From Cyanodermella asteris (taxonomy: Eukaryota > Ascomycota > Lecanoromycetes > Ostropales > Stictidaceae), in assembly GCA_900618795.1 (NCBI GenBank), contig UYJD01000007.1, positions 56,792 through 120,791 on the forward strand: a stretch of DNA of 64,000 bases, read 5' to 3'. The notes beneath the pieces were generated by a model, which saw only the letters and a list, made by a program, of their open reading frames with translations, searched no databases and was not told the origin of the DNA. A program made the translations under genes and the position numbers. Every line of letters begins with the position of its first letter. Positions within the stretch are counted from its first letter, which is position 1. Shown piece by piece: positions 1 to 11,432 of the stretch.

Positions 1-892
1 TTACAGCCATGTTCGCGAGACGGAAATCTGTGATGTAAGGGTAATCGGGCTGGGAACGAGCAGTGGATGCGCTAGCCGCTGCAGCAGCATGTCGAAGAAA
101 GCGACTTCAGTGCAGGAGTATCAAATGGACCGTTACGATTTTTTTTTCCGTGAAATCCAGCCACTGGGGCACCTGAAATCGCACCGTGGTCAGGAAGTGT
201 AGCGACTTGTACTCCCAACCACGGTCACGGAGGCGCGTGAATGCTAGACCCGGGGGCACGAATAACGGAATCTCGGATCCAATCATGCTCACGGAAGTGA
301 ACGATCATAACGCGAAGGATGATGAACAAGGCTGGCACATCAAAGATCCATTTGCTGCTGAAAAGCCACGGTATCTTAGATCCTCAGTGGCCAATTTGAT
401 CGCGGGTATTGAGCTGTCCGAATTGTCAGCCTTCAAAATCAAAATTACTCCTGTAAAGCCGCACCTGATGAATCGCAAATTTGACAGCTATGATGACCGC
501 ATGACGGACGATAGCAGAGCTCGGTGCAGGTGGGCTGCAGGTACGTGGGATTGTACTTTAGGAAGAACTGAGCAAGGTGCGCGGCCATGTGTTGGTGCGC
601 ACAGTAGAGCAGATACCTAGCAAGGTATCCAGCCACACGTTTGCCCATGTACTTATTTAAGGCACCACGAAGCGACCGAGTCCAATAGCCAGGCGAATGT
701 GTAACTAAGTAGAGCCTCACGTAGCTATTGAGACTTGCCGGTGGCGTTCGGATTATCACTCGGGCTGATCGCACGATGCACGCTGATTGCAAAGTATCAT
801 GGAACCCATCAACGTAGATGATATCGAGGAAATGACAGACTTGAATTTTATTTGCTTGCGTTTTAAACCGCCTCGCAAGGCAAACCCCGCTC
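1..892. other. No gene recognised at window start
   Basis: Open frames exist on both strands, for example 186-620 on plus and 445-990 on minus, but none shows a domain, signal peptide or splice pattern I recognise. The minus-strand side lies just downstream of the F-box-like relic and may be further decayed sequence. I assign nothing here. Confidence 0.5.
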
Positions 893-1249
893 TCACAGGA
901 TCCCCTCAGCCCGTTTGATCTCGTCCAACATTTTCGGGACCTCTTCGTCCCAGTACTTTCATCCGGGATGGGCAATGAACGGCCAGCCACCTGGCGGTAC
1001 GGCCATATTCAGTGGCGTCACGATGCCCATGTTGGGAGCGTTGGGATCAACGAGCAATCCAGCAGGCCGGGCGGCTTGCGGCACCGTTGTGATTATCTGC
1101 CAGGGATAATACTTGTCCAATTTCTCGCCGACCTGGAAGAGCGGACCAGCCACTCTGACCCCATCATGGCTTCCGGCTTGTGGCGTGACGAAGTCTGAGA
1201 GCAACGGAATCTCACATGCACGGTTACAAAAAGAGCGAGGAAGTTTCAA
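893..1249 (-). pseudogene. Truncated F-box-like protein paralogue (C-terminal relic)
   Basis: On the minus strand this stretch encodes a close relative of the last ~85 residues of the intact F-box-like gene at 1428-2690. Shared blocks include AGPLF-VGE-LD, PW/AWQ-I, RP-GLL-DP-APN and GGW/AGWP-I-HP. The frame is interrupted by an in-frame TGA at about 957-959, where the paralogue has Trp-Arg after HP(N). Reading on past the stop gives KYWDEEVPKMLDEIKRAE, matching RYWDDQLPRLLEAAKRDAE, and then a natural stop at 893-895. The first ~300 residues, including the F-box, are not found upstream. It is best explained as a 5'-truncated tandem duplicate of a host gene. A spliced or selenocysteine-like reading is unlikely. 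Confidence 0.7.
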
Positions 1250-1427
1250 AAGGTGGAAGCTCGTGTCAAAACTTTGAATTGCTCTTATATAATTCGCTCC
1301 ATCGTTGCGAAAAAGCTTGCCATTCCCGCTTGACCAGGTCAGTCCTTCCTTCTGACTCCTTTAATTTCAACCGGTCAGCTCCGTACCATCAGTTTTGCCA
1401 TACGTGTTTGCCGACCCTTTATGCCCG

Positions 1428-2690
1428 TCACCCAACAAGCTCAGCATCTCTCTTCGCAGCCTCCAACAAACGTGGGAGCTGGTCGTCCCAGTACCTCCAG
1501 TTTGGATGGACGATCGCCGGCCAGCCAGCCACCGGACAACCTAACCTCAATGCAGTTTCTCGCCCGAGATTGGGAGCACGTGGGTCGATCAGCAAGCCAG
1601 GCGGACGCTCGCTGGGCGGAACATGCGCGATGACTTGCCACGCATAGAGTCGATCCAGGCGCTCACCAACGTAAAATAGCGGACCGGCGATGATCTTGAA
1701 CTGCAGTCTGCCAGTCAAGGGATTGATGACGTGCGTACCTTCGATGTAGGTGTTGTATACACCTGTAAGGAGGGGATGGTCAAGTTGAGCAACAATAATT
1801 TGTGGTAGCTGCACCTCGAGACTCAGGCCAACAACCATGAACTCGTTGTATTCGAAGTTGATGCCGATCGAAGGCGGCTCAATTCCACGGGTATCTAGCT
1901 CCACATTGAGGCAATAGGAGTCGCCAAAGTAGCGCTGCTCACGAGTGTTCCAGGTGGTAGAATCGGGCAGGCTTGAGTGATCCAAAGTCAGGAAGTCGAT
2001 GCCATAAATGTTGAGAGCATCACCAGTCGCATTGGACGGAAGCTTGAGCAGCCTATGTCGTGACTTGATTAATGTCTCGAGTGGCCATAGCGTGATGATC
2101 TGGTTCCATGTTACGATCGTACCTTGAAAGGTGGCAGAGAGGGACTGTAAGAAGAACTTGATCGGGTTGGTGCTGGCGATGAGCACGATTGCGGCGTCAG
2201 ATGCTGTTGGCAAAATGCCGATTCGGCGAAAGGTGGATGAAAGTGTCGGCCCATTGGTGACTGACGTGATAGAGTAGCCCTCTCCCAGCAAGAGGCTGCA
2301 CCATTCCTGATGCGCGTAGATCATGCAATGAAGCTCGAGGATTCTCTGTGCCCCGGTTCCGCAAGTGATGAAGTTATAGACTGCCGGTCCAGCCATGAAT
2401 GATCCCATGCGGGCTTGTAGTCGCAGGAAAGCAGCGGCATCTTCGATGTGATATTGGTGAAGGAACCTGAACAGATCCCATTTATCACTGCGCAGGAGTT
2501 GAAAAAATACTTTGCATGTAAGGGTCAGGCGAAGGAAGTCGTGTATGTCAAGATGACTGCTGACAAGACTGAAGATTTCAGGCACCTGCATGAATGTTGT
2601 AAAGTGATTGAGTTCATGGTCAGGAGCTGTAACATTCAGAGCGAGCACATTTTGCAATTGCAGCCAGAGTCTCCTCAAAACTATTGCCAT
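1428..2690 (-). CDS. F-box-like protein, 420 aa
   Basis: This is a single-exon ATG-started frame of 420 residues. Around residues 34-75 it carries an F-box-like helix set (VPEIFSLVSSHLDIHDFLRLTLTCK, then FFQLLRSDKWDLF), the usual Skp1-binding module of SCF ubiquitin ligases. The remaining ~340 residues have no repeat such as LRR or WD40 and no domain I recognise; they presumably recruit a substrate. It would act in cytoplasm or nucleus, with no signal peptide or membrane segment. A truncated copy of its C-terminus lies immediately downstream on the same strand, so the family has duplicated locally. The F-box call is moderately secure; any substrate or pathway is unknown. Confidence 0.75.
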   Translation of the reverse strand: MAIVLRRLWLQLQNVLALNVTAPDHELNHFTTFMQVPEIFSLVSSHLDIHDFLRLTLTCKVFFQLLRSDKWDLFRFLHQYHIEDAAAFLRLQARMGSFMAGPAVYNFITCGTGAQRILELHCMIYAHQEWCSLLLGEGYSITSVTNGPTLSSTFRRIGILPTASDAAIVLIASTNPIKFFLQSLSATFQGTIVTWNQIITLWPLETLIKSRHRLLKLPSNATGDALNIYGIDFLTLDHSSLPDSTTWNTREQRYFGDSYCLNVELDTRGIEPPSIGINFEYNEFMVVGLSLEVQLPQIIVAQLDHPLLTGVYNTYIEGTHVINPLTGRLQFKIIAGPLFYVGERLDRLYAWQVIAHVPPSERPPGLLIDPRAPNLGRETALRLGCPVAGWPAIVHPNWRYWDDQLPRLLEAAKRDAELVG

Positions 2691-3525
2691 GTCTTGCTAG
2701 TCTTCGAGGGCACAAAACAGAGTGGAGAGAGAAGCGGATGCACAAAGTGACGAAGCGCACCTTGCTGCAACTGATTTTGAGGTCAAGGGCGGAAAGGAGA
2801 CGAATGACAGCAGAAAGAGACGCCCGCTTCAAATGCAAAACTCTGGCCAACACAAGACAGTATCTGGCCTCAATCAGAAATCTTAGGGGTCAAAAGCAAG
2901 TGAGGCCTGTTTCCGTGCTTTTCACCAAATCATGTATACAAATTGCTGCGGATTATTCGGCTTTCTCAGGAGAGATCGCTCACTCCCAGTTCACCGCATC
3001 TGCCACACAGAAAACTTCCTGCTGCCCGACGCAGGAAAAGCCCAAGCCACAAGTATCCAACAAATTGCAACTCGATCCAGCGGAAATGGCAACGATGATG
3101 TGAAGATGCTCGATTTGATTTCCTGCGCTTATCGGCGGTCATGTTGCTCGCGTCAAATGCAAATCGAGCTCGTGAGCACCAATTGCATCATACCACGACC
3201 GTGAGACGTGTACAGATATCACAATTGCGTACTTGGGAGGTGAAGAGAAGGATGATCAGTGGACTTGTTTATATACATCTCAATTGCGAAAACTGAGCGA
3301 TGCGTTGCTCAGACGTGACGCTGAAGGGCGACGCGGAACCTCCGCACGCTTGACGGGAGGCACACGGATCTGGTGCTTGTTCAATTTTGCCGCTCCAGCA
3401 CATTGCCAGCATCGCGAATGAGCACACGTTGATTGCCTCAGACCGATTCGTGAAGGCATCATTCCAATTCAACAAGAAACAGCTGTGAATCCAGATCTCG
3501 AGCTGATTGATCCGAAGCGAGAGCT
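2691..3525. other. Intergenic, no gene recognised
   Basis: This lies between the F-box-like gene and the 3' end of the esterase gene. Small open frames are present on both strands without recognisable domains. I see no repeat or RNA gene. Confidence 0.5.
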
Positions 3526-4536
3526 TCAGTTCTGGGGCAAGGTCCACTTTCCGAAAAAATCCATTATCACGCTCGTCGCATTGAACGTGTAATTGCCCAT
3601 GGGGCATTGCACCGGAATCTCCTCACAGTCATCATTCTTGTACGTCGCCGGCCAAATGTGACCCAAGTTGTTCTCTCGATAATGGACCGTCACATTCGTC
3701 TTGCCCGAGCCACAACTCCAGCTCAGCCGATCGACGAGTTTCTGCGGGAACAGACCGGTCTCAGTGACGGCGGCTGTCTGGCTCCCAGTGCATCCGTTGC
3801 GGCTAACCCACCCTGACAGGAAGTCTGGGATGGTGGGCTCGGAGTGAGCGTCATCAGAGCCGTTTTTGCCATTGTACGGCACGGTGGTGTCGTTCAGGCC
3901 GTGGAACTCGAGGAACGGGATCGTACCGCGGTTGGGCTTGCAGTCGGTGGTTGCCATCTTGTCTTCGTAGTAAGCGCCGGAAACAGCGGCGAAGGCAGCG
4001 AATTTGGCGGAAGAGGTTGCGTTGCAAGCGAGCAGGTTGGTGAAGCCACCGCCATTGGATTTTCCAGCGGCATACACGCGGTTTGTGTCAATACAGTACT
4101 GGTTCTCGAGAGAGGTGAGAAGGTCCAGGACGAAGTCGATGTCGTTGGGGGAGGAGGTGCCCACGGTGGGGTTCGAGAGCCAGTGCAGGTCGTTGATTGA
4201 TTGAGGGTATACGGCAATGCCATCTTTGTTGAAGAACGGGTTGGAGAATTGGGACAGCAGCTCCTGTTCGCTGGCGTTCCTGGTGGCACCGGAAAATGAG
4301 AAGTACAAGGGCACGGCGGTACCGGCCTTGTATGTCGACGGCAGGTGCAGCAAATAGCTACGAGGGACGCCGTGCGAGGTGATGGTGAAGTTTTGCGTTG
4401 GGCCACCGGGTGTCAAGCCAGATGGTAGGGCTGGTTGGCTGGTGCAGGCTGGGCTGGAGGCGGCACAAGCACCAGAGCTGGAGGCAGCCAGAGAGATGAG
4501 AGCCACCACGGCTGTTTGAAAGCTGAATCGATTCAT
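3526..4536 (-). CDS. Secreted CE1-type esterase (feruloyl esterase / PHB depolymerase-like)
   Basis: This is an alpha/beta-hydrolase of 336 residues starting at the ATG at 4536; the open frame runs further upstream but only from a TTG. The N-terminus (MNRFSFQTAVVALISLAASSSGACA) is a clear secretion signal. The nucleophile elbow is AGKSNGGG (Gly-x-Ser-x-Gly), with a likely acid in NDTTVPY and the catalytic His in LGHIWP. The protein is cysteine-rich and has many N-glycosylation sequons. This pattern fits the fungal feruloyl esterase type C/D and LpqC-like branch of carbohydrate esterase family 1, which release ferulate from plant cell-wall xylan or pectin. Substrate cannot be settled from sequence. 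A TATA-like CATATAAG sits about 70 bases upstream. A GH5 gene 4.5 kb away on the same strand fits a role in plant-wall degradation. Confidence 0.85.
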   Translation of the reverse strand: MNRFSFQTAVVALISLAASSSGACAASSPACTSQPALPSGLTPGGPTQNFTITSHGVPRSYLLHLPSTYKAGTAVPLYFSFSGATRNASEQELLSQFSNPFFNKDGIAVYPQSINDLHWLSNPTVGTSSPNDIDFVLDLLTSLENQYCIDTNRVYAAGKSNGGGFTNLLACNATSSAKFAAFAAVSGAYYEDKMATTDCKPNRGTIPFLEFHGLNDTTVPYNGKNGSDDAHSEPTIPDFLSGWVSRNGCTGSQTAAVTETGLFPQKLVDRLSWSCGSGKTNVTVHYRENNLGHIWPATYKNDDCEEIPVQCPMGNYTFNATSVIMDFFGKWTLPQN

Positions 4537-4603
4537 GACGGCAGTAGATTTGGGAGCAAGATGAGACGAGGGGGGAAGGCTTCGAGAAGGAATATGGAAC
4601 AAC

Positions 4604-4611
4604 CTTATATG
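4604..4611 (-). promoter_or_regulatory. TATA-like element of the esterase gene
   Basis: CATATAAG on the minus strand lies ~70 bases before the chosen ATG, a normal place for a fungal TATA box. It also argues for the ATG at 4536 over the upstream non-ATG frame, which starts inside this region. Confidence 0.45.
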
Positions 4612-5600
4612 CAAGGGGTTGGGGGCGAAAATGCTGATCTTTTTTGAAAGCGAGGGATATGGGCCAATTTTGGACCAAAGCTCGGTCGAACAGTTACGTG
4701 CGATAGACGTATCACTTTCTCATCATCCCTGCCGCACACCTTACTGCTTGCGAAATGTTCCGTTCACGCCGCGCAAGCGGACTGCGGCAAGCAAAGCGGA
4801 GCGGCGTATTTGTTGGCGGCGTGGACTGCTCGGCTTTTGCTCGGAATCGACGCGCAGCGACGATGAAGATGAAGCCATGATCATGTTTCGTCGGCATACT
4901 GTCGAAAGTGGGGCGAAACGCATACCAACAACCGCCGAATGAGAACGCATGCTTGCACCGTTTTAGAAGTGGGATCAGCTGCCGATCTCGACCGGATTGG
5001 ATTCTGCAGGACGCCACCGAAACATAAGCCCCATCGCTTTTATGTTGCGATGCCAGACGGGTGTATGGGAGATATCGGTCATGGCTGTGTGCTCGAATGT
5101 TTAATCACAGTGCCTCGAAGCGTTTGCTAATCTCGGGCATGGCCCCGGAAAATACTGAACGCGGTCAGAACCGTACATGGCGTTGATCAAGATTCGACGG
5201 ATCAAAGGCTGTTTCTGTGTCGGTCAGCACCAACACGACGGTTCGGCGCTGAGTAATTGCGCTTGTGCCACAACTCTAATACCAAGTGAAATGATGAGCC
5301 AGCTGACACTGATCAGCAACGCGCGGTCTAGTCAATATGGTCAAGGAGGCATGTTACGTCCTGAAGTAAGGTCGAATACGATGCGGCAAAGTCAAGTACG
5401 GCGGCGTGTGTGACGACCGGTACCGCCCAAATGTCTGCTTAAGCAGATATACAAAGCATCACCCAGACTCTGCAAGACATCTTCGGGCTGAGCACTTCGC
5501 ATGGTTTGTTGGCAAGTGATTACGGGACCGTGAGAATGATGAATCAGCTCTGAATTACGTATCATCATCAAGTGTCATAGCGGCATGAAATCCCAAGGCA
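4612..5600. other. Intergenic region between esterase and PTH11-like gene
   Basis: Beyond the esterase promoter I find only short open frames and no recognisable gene, repeat or RNA. The left part is promoter for the esterase gene; the right part is downstream of the PTH11-like gene. Confidence 0.5.
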
Positions 5601-6928
5601 TCATAGCCAGGAGGCTTTTCTTCCATACTGTGCCGGTCCCAGCTCCAGTTCACCAATACCTTGTACCAACGGCGGACCAGCCGACCGTGACCGCTCTCGT
5701 CCTCCCGGCCCAACACTGCGACTGCGATCTCTCATCAGCCTCCTCCTGTCGCCGTACCGGCTCTCATCCGAGAACTCTGATCCGAAGAATTTCGGGTTTC
5801 TCCGGACATCGCTACCATATAATCTTTGCCAGAACTCTTTTGTGTTGCCCCGTCTGTCACGGAAGATGAGGTTGCGTAGGGCGGAGATGTTCGAAGCGAT
5901 GATTGCGACGGCGCATTCCGTCAGGGACCAGACCAACATTGTCGACTGAAGGCCCATCAAATCCCGGTAACCTTTGTCGCCGGCTGTAGGAGGTGTCAAC
6001 TCTTAATTCACAATTGATCACCGTGGCTGGAGGACGACTTACTGTATGTGAATGCCAGCAGATAACTCATCCTCGCGATGCCCACCACTACGCTGAGGCC
6101 TCCTAGGGTGAATACAACCAATGTCATGACCTTCTTGCCCATCTTCAGGTTCATCTTTAACAAATATGGCATCGGCACGAACAGTAGGAACAGATCGGTG
6201 CAGACTTCGCTGACGGAATAAGCGACCCAGACCAGCTCAGACTGAGCGCAATGCTGGCTCGCGGCCCAGTCCTGGTACCAGACACCCCAGTTGCGCATGT
6301 AACATTGCAAGCCGGTGGCAATCAGAAAAGCGACACATTGGACGCAGAGGAAGATGAGTACGCCGAGGCAGATGCGGCGAAGAGTTTCGTGAGGGAAGAT
6401 GCGGCGATATGCGAAGCAGACAGATGCCTTGTAGGCGAGGAAGGCGAACTTTTCGAGGAACGAGAAGACTTGAACGAGCTGATCTCGTGTTAGTCGTGGA
6501 GGGACAACATGACAGCGAAAACATTGGTGATTGTATGTGTCGCGATGCTATCTGACGTGCGACGCAGACAATTCAATACTGCAACCACTTTGGGATCGTT
6601 CATGTAGCTCAGCATTCAAACTCACCTTTTCCATGTCCTCATCCGCTTGCTCACGGTGTATTGTCCAGTCGGACTTATCTCCAGGCTCGGGACGTCTGCT
6701 GTGCTGGCCCATGGCCCCAATGCCAACCCCGACGATGCAAACCAGCGCCAGCGACCACAGCCCGATCAGACTGGCACACAGACCCCAGTCATCCTTCTCC
6801 AAACGTATGCGCCGTCGCACCTTGCGGTCGTAGACGCGTCCCGCAAAGGCGAGAGTGGAAAGCGTAGGCAAGACAATGGATATCGCCAGGACGCTTGCCG
6901 GATCGACCGCCGGCACTGTGACGCTCAT
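5601..6928 (-). CDS. PTH11-like fungal rhodopsin-fold integral membrane protein, 373 aa
   Basis: There are three exons, 6928-6626, 6478-6043 and 5983-5601. The donors are GTGAGT and GTAAGT; the acceptors follow CTAAC-type branch points, and phases agree across both junctions. The protein starts MSVTVPAVDPAS and has about seven hydrophobic segments (for example LAISIVLPTLSTLAF, LVWVAYSVSEVCTDLFLLF, MTLVVFTLGGLSVVVGIAR). Conserved family signatures are DDW after the first loop, the Cys-rich extracellular loop with the YRR-FP segment, and LLF-PMP. The C-terminal ~90 residues are polar and Arg/Ser-rich (RSRSVGPGGRERSRS). This is the Pezizomycotina-specific family related to the Magnaporthe Pth11 receptor, proposed to sense surfaces or nutrients at the plasma membrane. 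No CFEM domain precedes it. Ligand unknown. Confidence 0.85.
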
Positions 6929-8470
6929 GCTGGTAGTCGCTTCCCCTTTCAACGACAGAAGCTGATGTTTGGGAATCGCATTGGAGCCCGCCGACAGTCT
7001 TGTAGGTCAAATGCGAATGCGAAACGATGCTCGGGGCCCAAAGCGAGTGCCGAAGCAAAGCAATATGCAGAACAGAGAATATAAGAAACAGGCTGATGCG
7101 TGGTAAGTGCCTTCAGCCGAAGAAACGGAGCAGGGGCCACAGCGTGGACACGAGCAAGAACGTGGAAATCGGCTTGCCAAAAGTTAAACCTGGATCCTAA
7201 CAAGCACTGGGCTTTGGACAGAAGCCGGTGGTATAGACCTGATTTGCTCAGAGAAGTACAAGGGTAGGCATGTTCTGCAACGACAAACGACGATCGAAGA
7301 GGAGACGGGGTACAGAGTCGCACATGAGACCTCGTCCTTGCTGAGGCTGTCTTGCAGAACAACGTATCGGAGAACGATCTGTTCGCCGCATCATCTTGAG
7401 TGCCTTGGTCGAGGTTTGGATCTGAGCCGATCACGAGCCAAATTTGGGACAAGCGGAAACTCTTTTTGCTGGCTGTGACGCTATTTTTTATGACAAACGC
7501 GACAGAATTTCTATCCACGACGGGCGCGATCTCATTACCATGTGGCTATACAGGTCTGGTCTGGCAATCTCCGGGGTAAAGGAAGAATATAATTCACCAG
7601 TCGTCGACTCCCTGTCTATGGTAGGACCTGGGGATCAGCATGGCGAAGGTGCTTCAGCTGGTCGCGAGAGTACAAAGTGCTGATGACGACAGCGAAGGCA
7701 TTTCGTCCAAAGTGCCGTAAGAGGAAAAGGTTTGGCCCCCACGAGCCAAATGTCACGCTCGAGCCCCTGGTGCGTCCGGCAGGCCATCATTATTGAGATT
7801 AACCTTGTTTGGTCGTCCTGAAACATCAAACAGTTGCGCACGGAGCAACGACGACGCATTGCTCCCACACGGTGACCATGGACGAGCTCCGGAACACTCG
7901 GGCAGGAATTCTGATTGGACAACGACACTGCGACTTCCCCACATTCGACTTGGTTGAGGCTGCGTTCGGCTGAACAAAAATCGAAAGCTGAGACTCGGGA
8001 TAAGGATGAGCTGGGAACGTGCCCACGACCGAGTGTCACGCTCTCCAATCGCCACCTACCTTGCGTGAGGTCGCAATAGTCAGGTGATGGGCGTCTAGCT
8101 ACTGTGTCTTTGTTGGAGTATGTTGGACGTGATTGTGACGGCCACCGCGTGAGTCGACAAGGTGAGGTGTTTCCTCCCTGAGAGTCCTTGTTCGCCACAA
8201 GCTTGCTGCAGGGCCGATGACTTGATATCGGAATCATCCTTGCCGGTGCTCTCGTGGCGGTGAGATACAGCTGCGGTTGCTGCTGTGCACCCCAATGCTG
8301 ATGCGAAGGTCGTCACTTGGACAATATTTGCATTCGGACAGCATCTTCCCATTTTCACCAGATCCCCGTGTCATTGTAAGTTGAGACCAGATACTGTTCC
8401 GCTCATCGTCGCATTTGGTCAGTGTCAGATGCTTTGCCATTCAGCTTCGTGAGCAAGACAGGTCTACAGT
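6929..8470. other. Intergenic region, 1.5 kb
   Basis: Several open frames reach 180-200 codons on the minus strand (6949-7518, 7635-8237), but their sequences are low in recognisable structure and lack domains. I treat them as chance frames. The left part is the PTH11-like promoter. Confidence 0.45.
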
Positions 8471-8806
8471 ATGCCTGGGCTCCTGGATGTACCGGCCGGG
8501 CTCCTGAACATCATCCTCAAGTATGCCCCCGACGTTGATTGCAGAGCCGCAACAGCCCCTATAGATGAGGAAATATTGAATGGAGTCAGCTTTCGCTCAA
8601 CATCGTACCTGACAGTATCAAACCAGGCCTTTGCGCGACTTGTTCCCAGCCAAGCTCTACGGCGAATATACCGCACAACACAGACTGTACCCGGCAATAA
8701 TGAAGTGGCTGATTGGTTCTCGAACGGAAAGTGGACTCTTCTATGCCGCAGCGTACGACGAACCCTGCAAACTTCAAAACTGCTCGGTCCCCTGACACTT
8801 GCCTGA
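8471..8806 (+). CDS. Small hypothetical protein, F-box-like start
   Basis: This ATG-started frame of 111 residues begins MPGLLDVPAGLLNIILKYA, resembling the first helix of fungal F-box-like proteins (L-LP-ELL-IIL). The rest does not match a domain I know and the usual second and third F-box helices are not evident. It could be a small real gene, the first exon of a longer one, or a gene fragment. The next 250 bases downstream show no continuation. Confidence 0.3.
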   Translation: MPGLLDVPAGLLNIILKYAPDVDCRAATAPIDEEILNGVSFRSTSYLTVSNQAFARLVPSQALRRIYRTTQTVPGNNEVADWFSNGKWTLLCRSVRRTLQTSKLLGPLTLA

Positions 8807-9057
8807 GGGATCTACTTTGAGCCTGACTAGCTGCATTTCAACAGCGGTGACGTCTGCTACCCCTATCGGCACTTCTGCAGTTACTCATGAGAATAGTAGT
8901 GAAACTGTGCATTAGCTACGTATATAAATCGTCTGCTAGGTATATCCGATAACGTCGACTCCTGCCAGTCGGCCTTGGCAGCGCATCGCCGCTGTGCGTA
9001 CGGCTCTGAATCCCACTATAACATGAGCCAGCTCGCAGGTTGACCAGGCCGGATTAC

Positions 9058-10896
9058 TCACACCGTCAGCGTATAACTCACCGAATTTCCAGCAACTCTT
9101 GGGAAAAACTCAAAGGTAAAAGTTGCTGACTTGCCCGAGCTGGTCACTGCCTGCTGCGCCGCGGCCGTGATGATCAAGCCGGTAGAGTCCCAATTATATT
9201 GACTGCTGTAGGTCTGTGAAGCAGTTTATCAGTGAACATCCACAAAGCGCAAGGACATAACTCACCGCTCTGCCTTGTTGTAAGGTTCCAAGATACTGCG
9301 TCCAATTGTCAAAGAGGAACGACCCGTCACTCGACACGACCTTGACTGCTGCAACCTTCGCGATCCCCTTCCAGGTGATCGGTATGTGGAGATCAGCAGT
9401 TCCAGCTTTCGAGCTTGTTGATCCGAGAACTGGGACATCCCAAAGCACGGGCTGAACGGTCTCAGGTGCGCCTTTGGAGAATGCGAGTGTGATGTTGCCA
9501 AGGATGCCAGGCTTGGCCGAGCTGGTGAAGTACGTCTTCAATAGGTTGGCACCGAAGGTAATGCTCGAACCAGAGGCAGAGATGTCGCTGCTAGAAATCT
9601 TGGACCCTGCGTCGTTGGTTGCCGACCCGTAAGTATTGCCGTTGAGCAGGAACGGGAGGCTCTGTGCGCTGACGGTCTGGCCGACTTTCTGAAAGACATA
9701 CGCACTCGAATTTTGCGAGGCTGCGGCTGCATCTGTGGTCGAGTCGGGCAGGCTGTTGGAAATACCAGCAGAAGCATTTGTGATGATGGGTGGCAAACTG
9801 GGGTCTCGCCACTTTCGTGCAAGACGATCGAAGAAGTCTCCACCATTATCCCAGATGATGGTCTGCGTGTTGTACGTCTTTGCCGTTCGGACCAAGAAAT
9901 CGGTGTATTTGCGACGGCCGGCCGTCTCGGTGTAGGCTGTTGTCGCACTATATTCACCGATCAGGAGAGGGACGCTCGTGAAGTTGCCTCTGATGTTTGC
10001 CAGGTCGTCTTGCAAAGCCGTCTTGTCCGCATCAGAGCCCCAGATCGTCTTGCCCCAAGCACCGAAGATGAAGTCGTATGGCGAGTAGTAATGATACTGG
10101 ATGTCCCATGGATTGGTAGTGGACGACGGAGGTGCAACAAAGAACTGGCTGGTCTTCACGCTATCCATGCTCGGACCAACGAGCGTGACGACGCGTTGCG
10201 GGTTGAAGCCACCAGAGTCGGTCAGTGCTTTCAGGAACAGTGTGTTGAGTTTGTTCAGCTCATCGGCGTCTTTCTGTGTTGTTCCCGGTGGCTCATTGAT
10301 GGGCTCAAAAGCAAGTAGTGAGCTTTTGCACGCTAGCTTCGTCCCAATCTGGTACCACAGACGGTAGAACTTCTCCTCGATTTGGGTATAGTTGGCATTG
10401 GGTTGCGTGACATCGGCCCAAATCCAGGAGTCGTGGTGCACATTCACAAGCGTGTGTAGACCGCGAGAAATGGTCATGTCGACCACATCAGATACACGTT
10501 GCAGCCATGTTGGGTCGACGGTCCAGTTAGGTGAAGTGCCGGTGTTGTCTGTGCCATCGACAAAGTGATATGCCCAGGTGACTACCTCACGTCAGCGATT
10601 GTCGATATGCGGTGCTGATGTTTCAGCTCACCTGGCAACCTGATGCGCTTGAAGCCGGCGGACTTGATGTCGTCAAAGACTTGGCCTGTTACGGCAGCAT
10701 TTCCCCAGCTCGTCTCCGTAGGCACGGCATCTAGGGTGTTCCCGAGGTTCCAGCCCGGATTGATTGCTGAGAAAAACGACTGAGCAGTGACTTTGCTGAA
10801 AGTGCCACTGCATGTTACTGCTCTATCGTGAAGAGGTGCAGCATTCACAGCCAAAAACCAGGCAAAGACTGAAATGGCAGTAAAACGCACCATCAT
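9058..10896 (-). CDS. Secreted glycoside hydrolase family 5 endoglucanase-like protein, 578 aa
   Basis: There are three exons, 10896-10632, 10581-9266 and 9213-9058, with GTGAGC and GTGAGT donors and matching phases. Exon 1 gives a signal peptide (MMVRFTAISVFAWFLAVNAA) and the GH5 entry motif PGWNLGNTLDA. The TIM barrel continues with IRLPVTWAYHF across the first junction, NVHHDSW, the acid/base motif FEPINEPPG (NEP, catalytic Glu) and LLIGEYSA (nucleophile Glu). Residues from ~400 on form a separate Ser/Thr- and Gly-rich beta-sandwich-like module, completed by exon 3 (FTFEFFPRVAG). A TATA box lies 60 bases upstream. Likely a beta-glucan or cellulose endo-hydrolase secreted during plant-wall attack. 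The exact GH5 subfamily and the nature of the C-terminal module are not settled. Confidence 0.88.
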
Positions 10897-10955
10897 GGCA
10901 AGCTGAAGGGCCTTTTTCTCGTTGTTACCTCATGACAGATGCAGATTTGGGCCAG

Positions 10956-10963
10956 ATATATAT
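10956..10963 (-). promoter_or_regulatory. TATA box of the GH5 gene
   Basis: ATATATAT lies ~60 bases upstream of the GH5 start codon, in the usual position for an inducible fungal promoter. Confidence 0.5.
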
Positions 10964-11432
10964 GCGCGAAGCCAACGATCGCAGCTTCTACACATCCCAC
11001 GCCAGTCAGACCCTAGCTGGACCGAACAGTTCAGGCACAGGAGGAGAAAATTGTGAGCATCGCTACGTTCTGTCTGAACTCGCAGCAGACAAAGGTGTGA
11101 GCTTTCGACAAATTCAGGCACCACATCACAACTTTTAGCCGGACAACATAGGCTGAGTTGTTGGTGATCCGTCATATCGGCGACCCAGGTCCTGGAAAGT
11201 GGGCAGAAGTTTCCAGCAGCGAATCGCGATGCTGCACGGTGATTGAAATTGCCGAGAAGAGTGGGGAAACGACCGGGGGTGGAAACACCATCAAGTTCTC
11301 TCAATCTTGCTCAGTTATGGTATTTCGACGTGTCGACCTCCGAGTTGATTTTTGCAGGTTGATATTCTCCGATGGCTAGGATCGGGTTATCGGAATCCAC
11401 CATGAATCGTCAGATCGTTCATTGGGGTACTG
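10964..11432. other. Intergenic, no gene recognised
   Basis: This is the upstream region of the GH5 gene. I see no repeat, RNA or convincing frame. Confidence 0.5.

Noticed and set aside
7635-8237. 200-codon minus frame
   Set aside because: No domain, low-information composition and competing frames in the same place.
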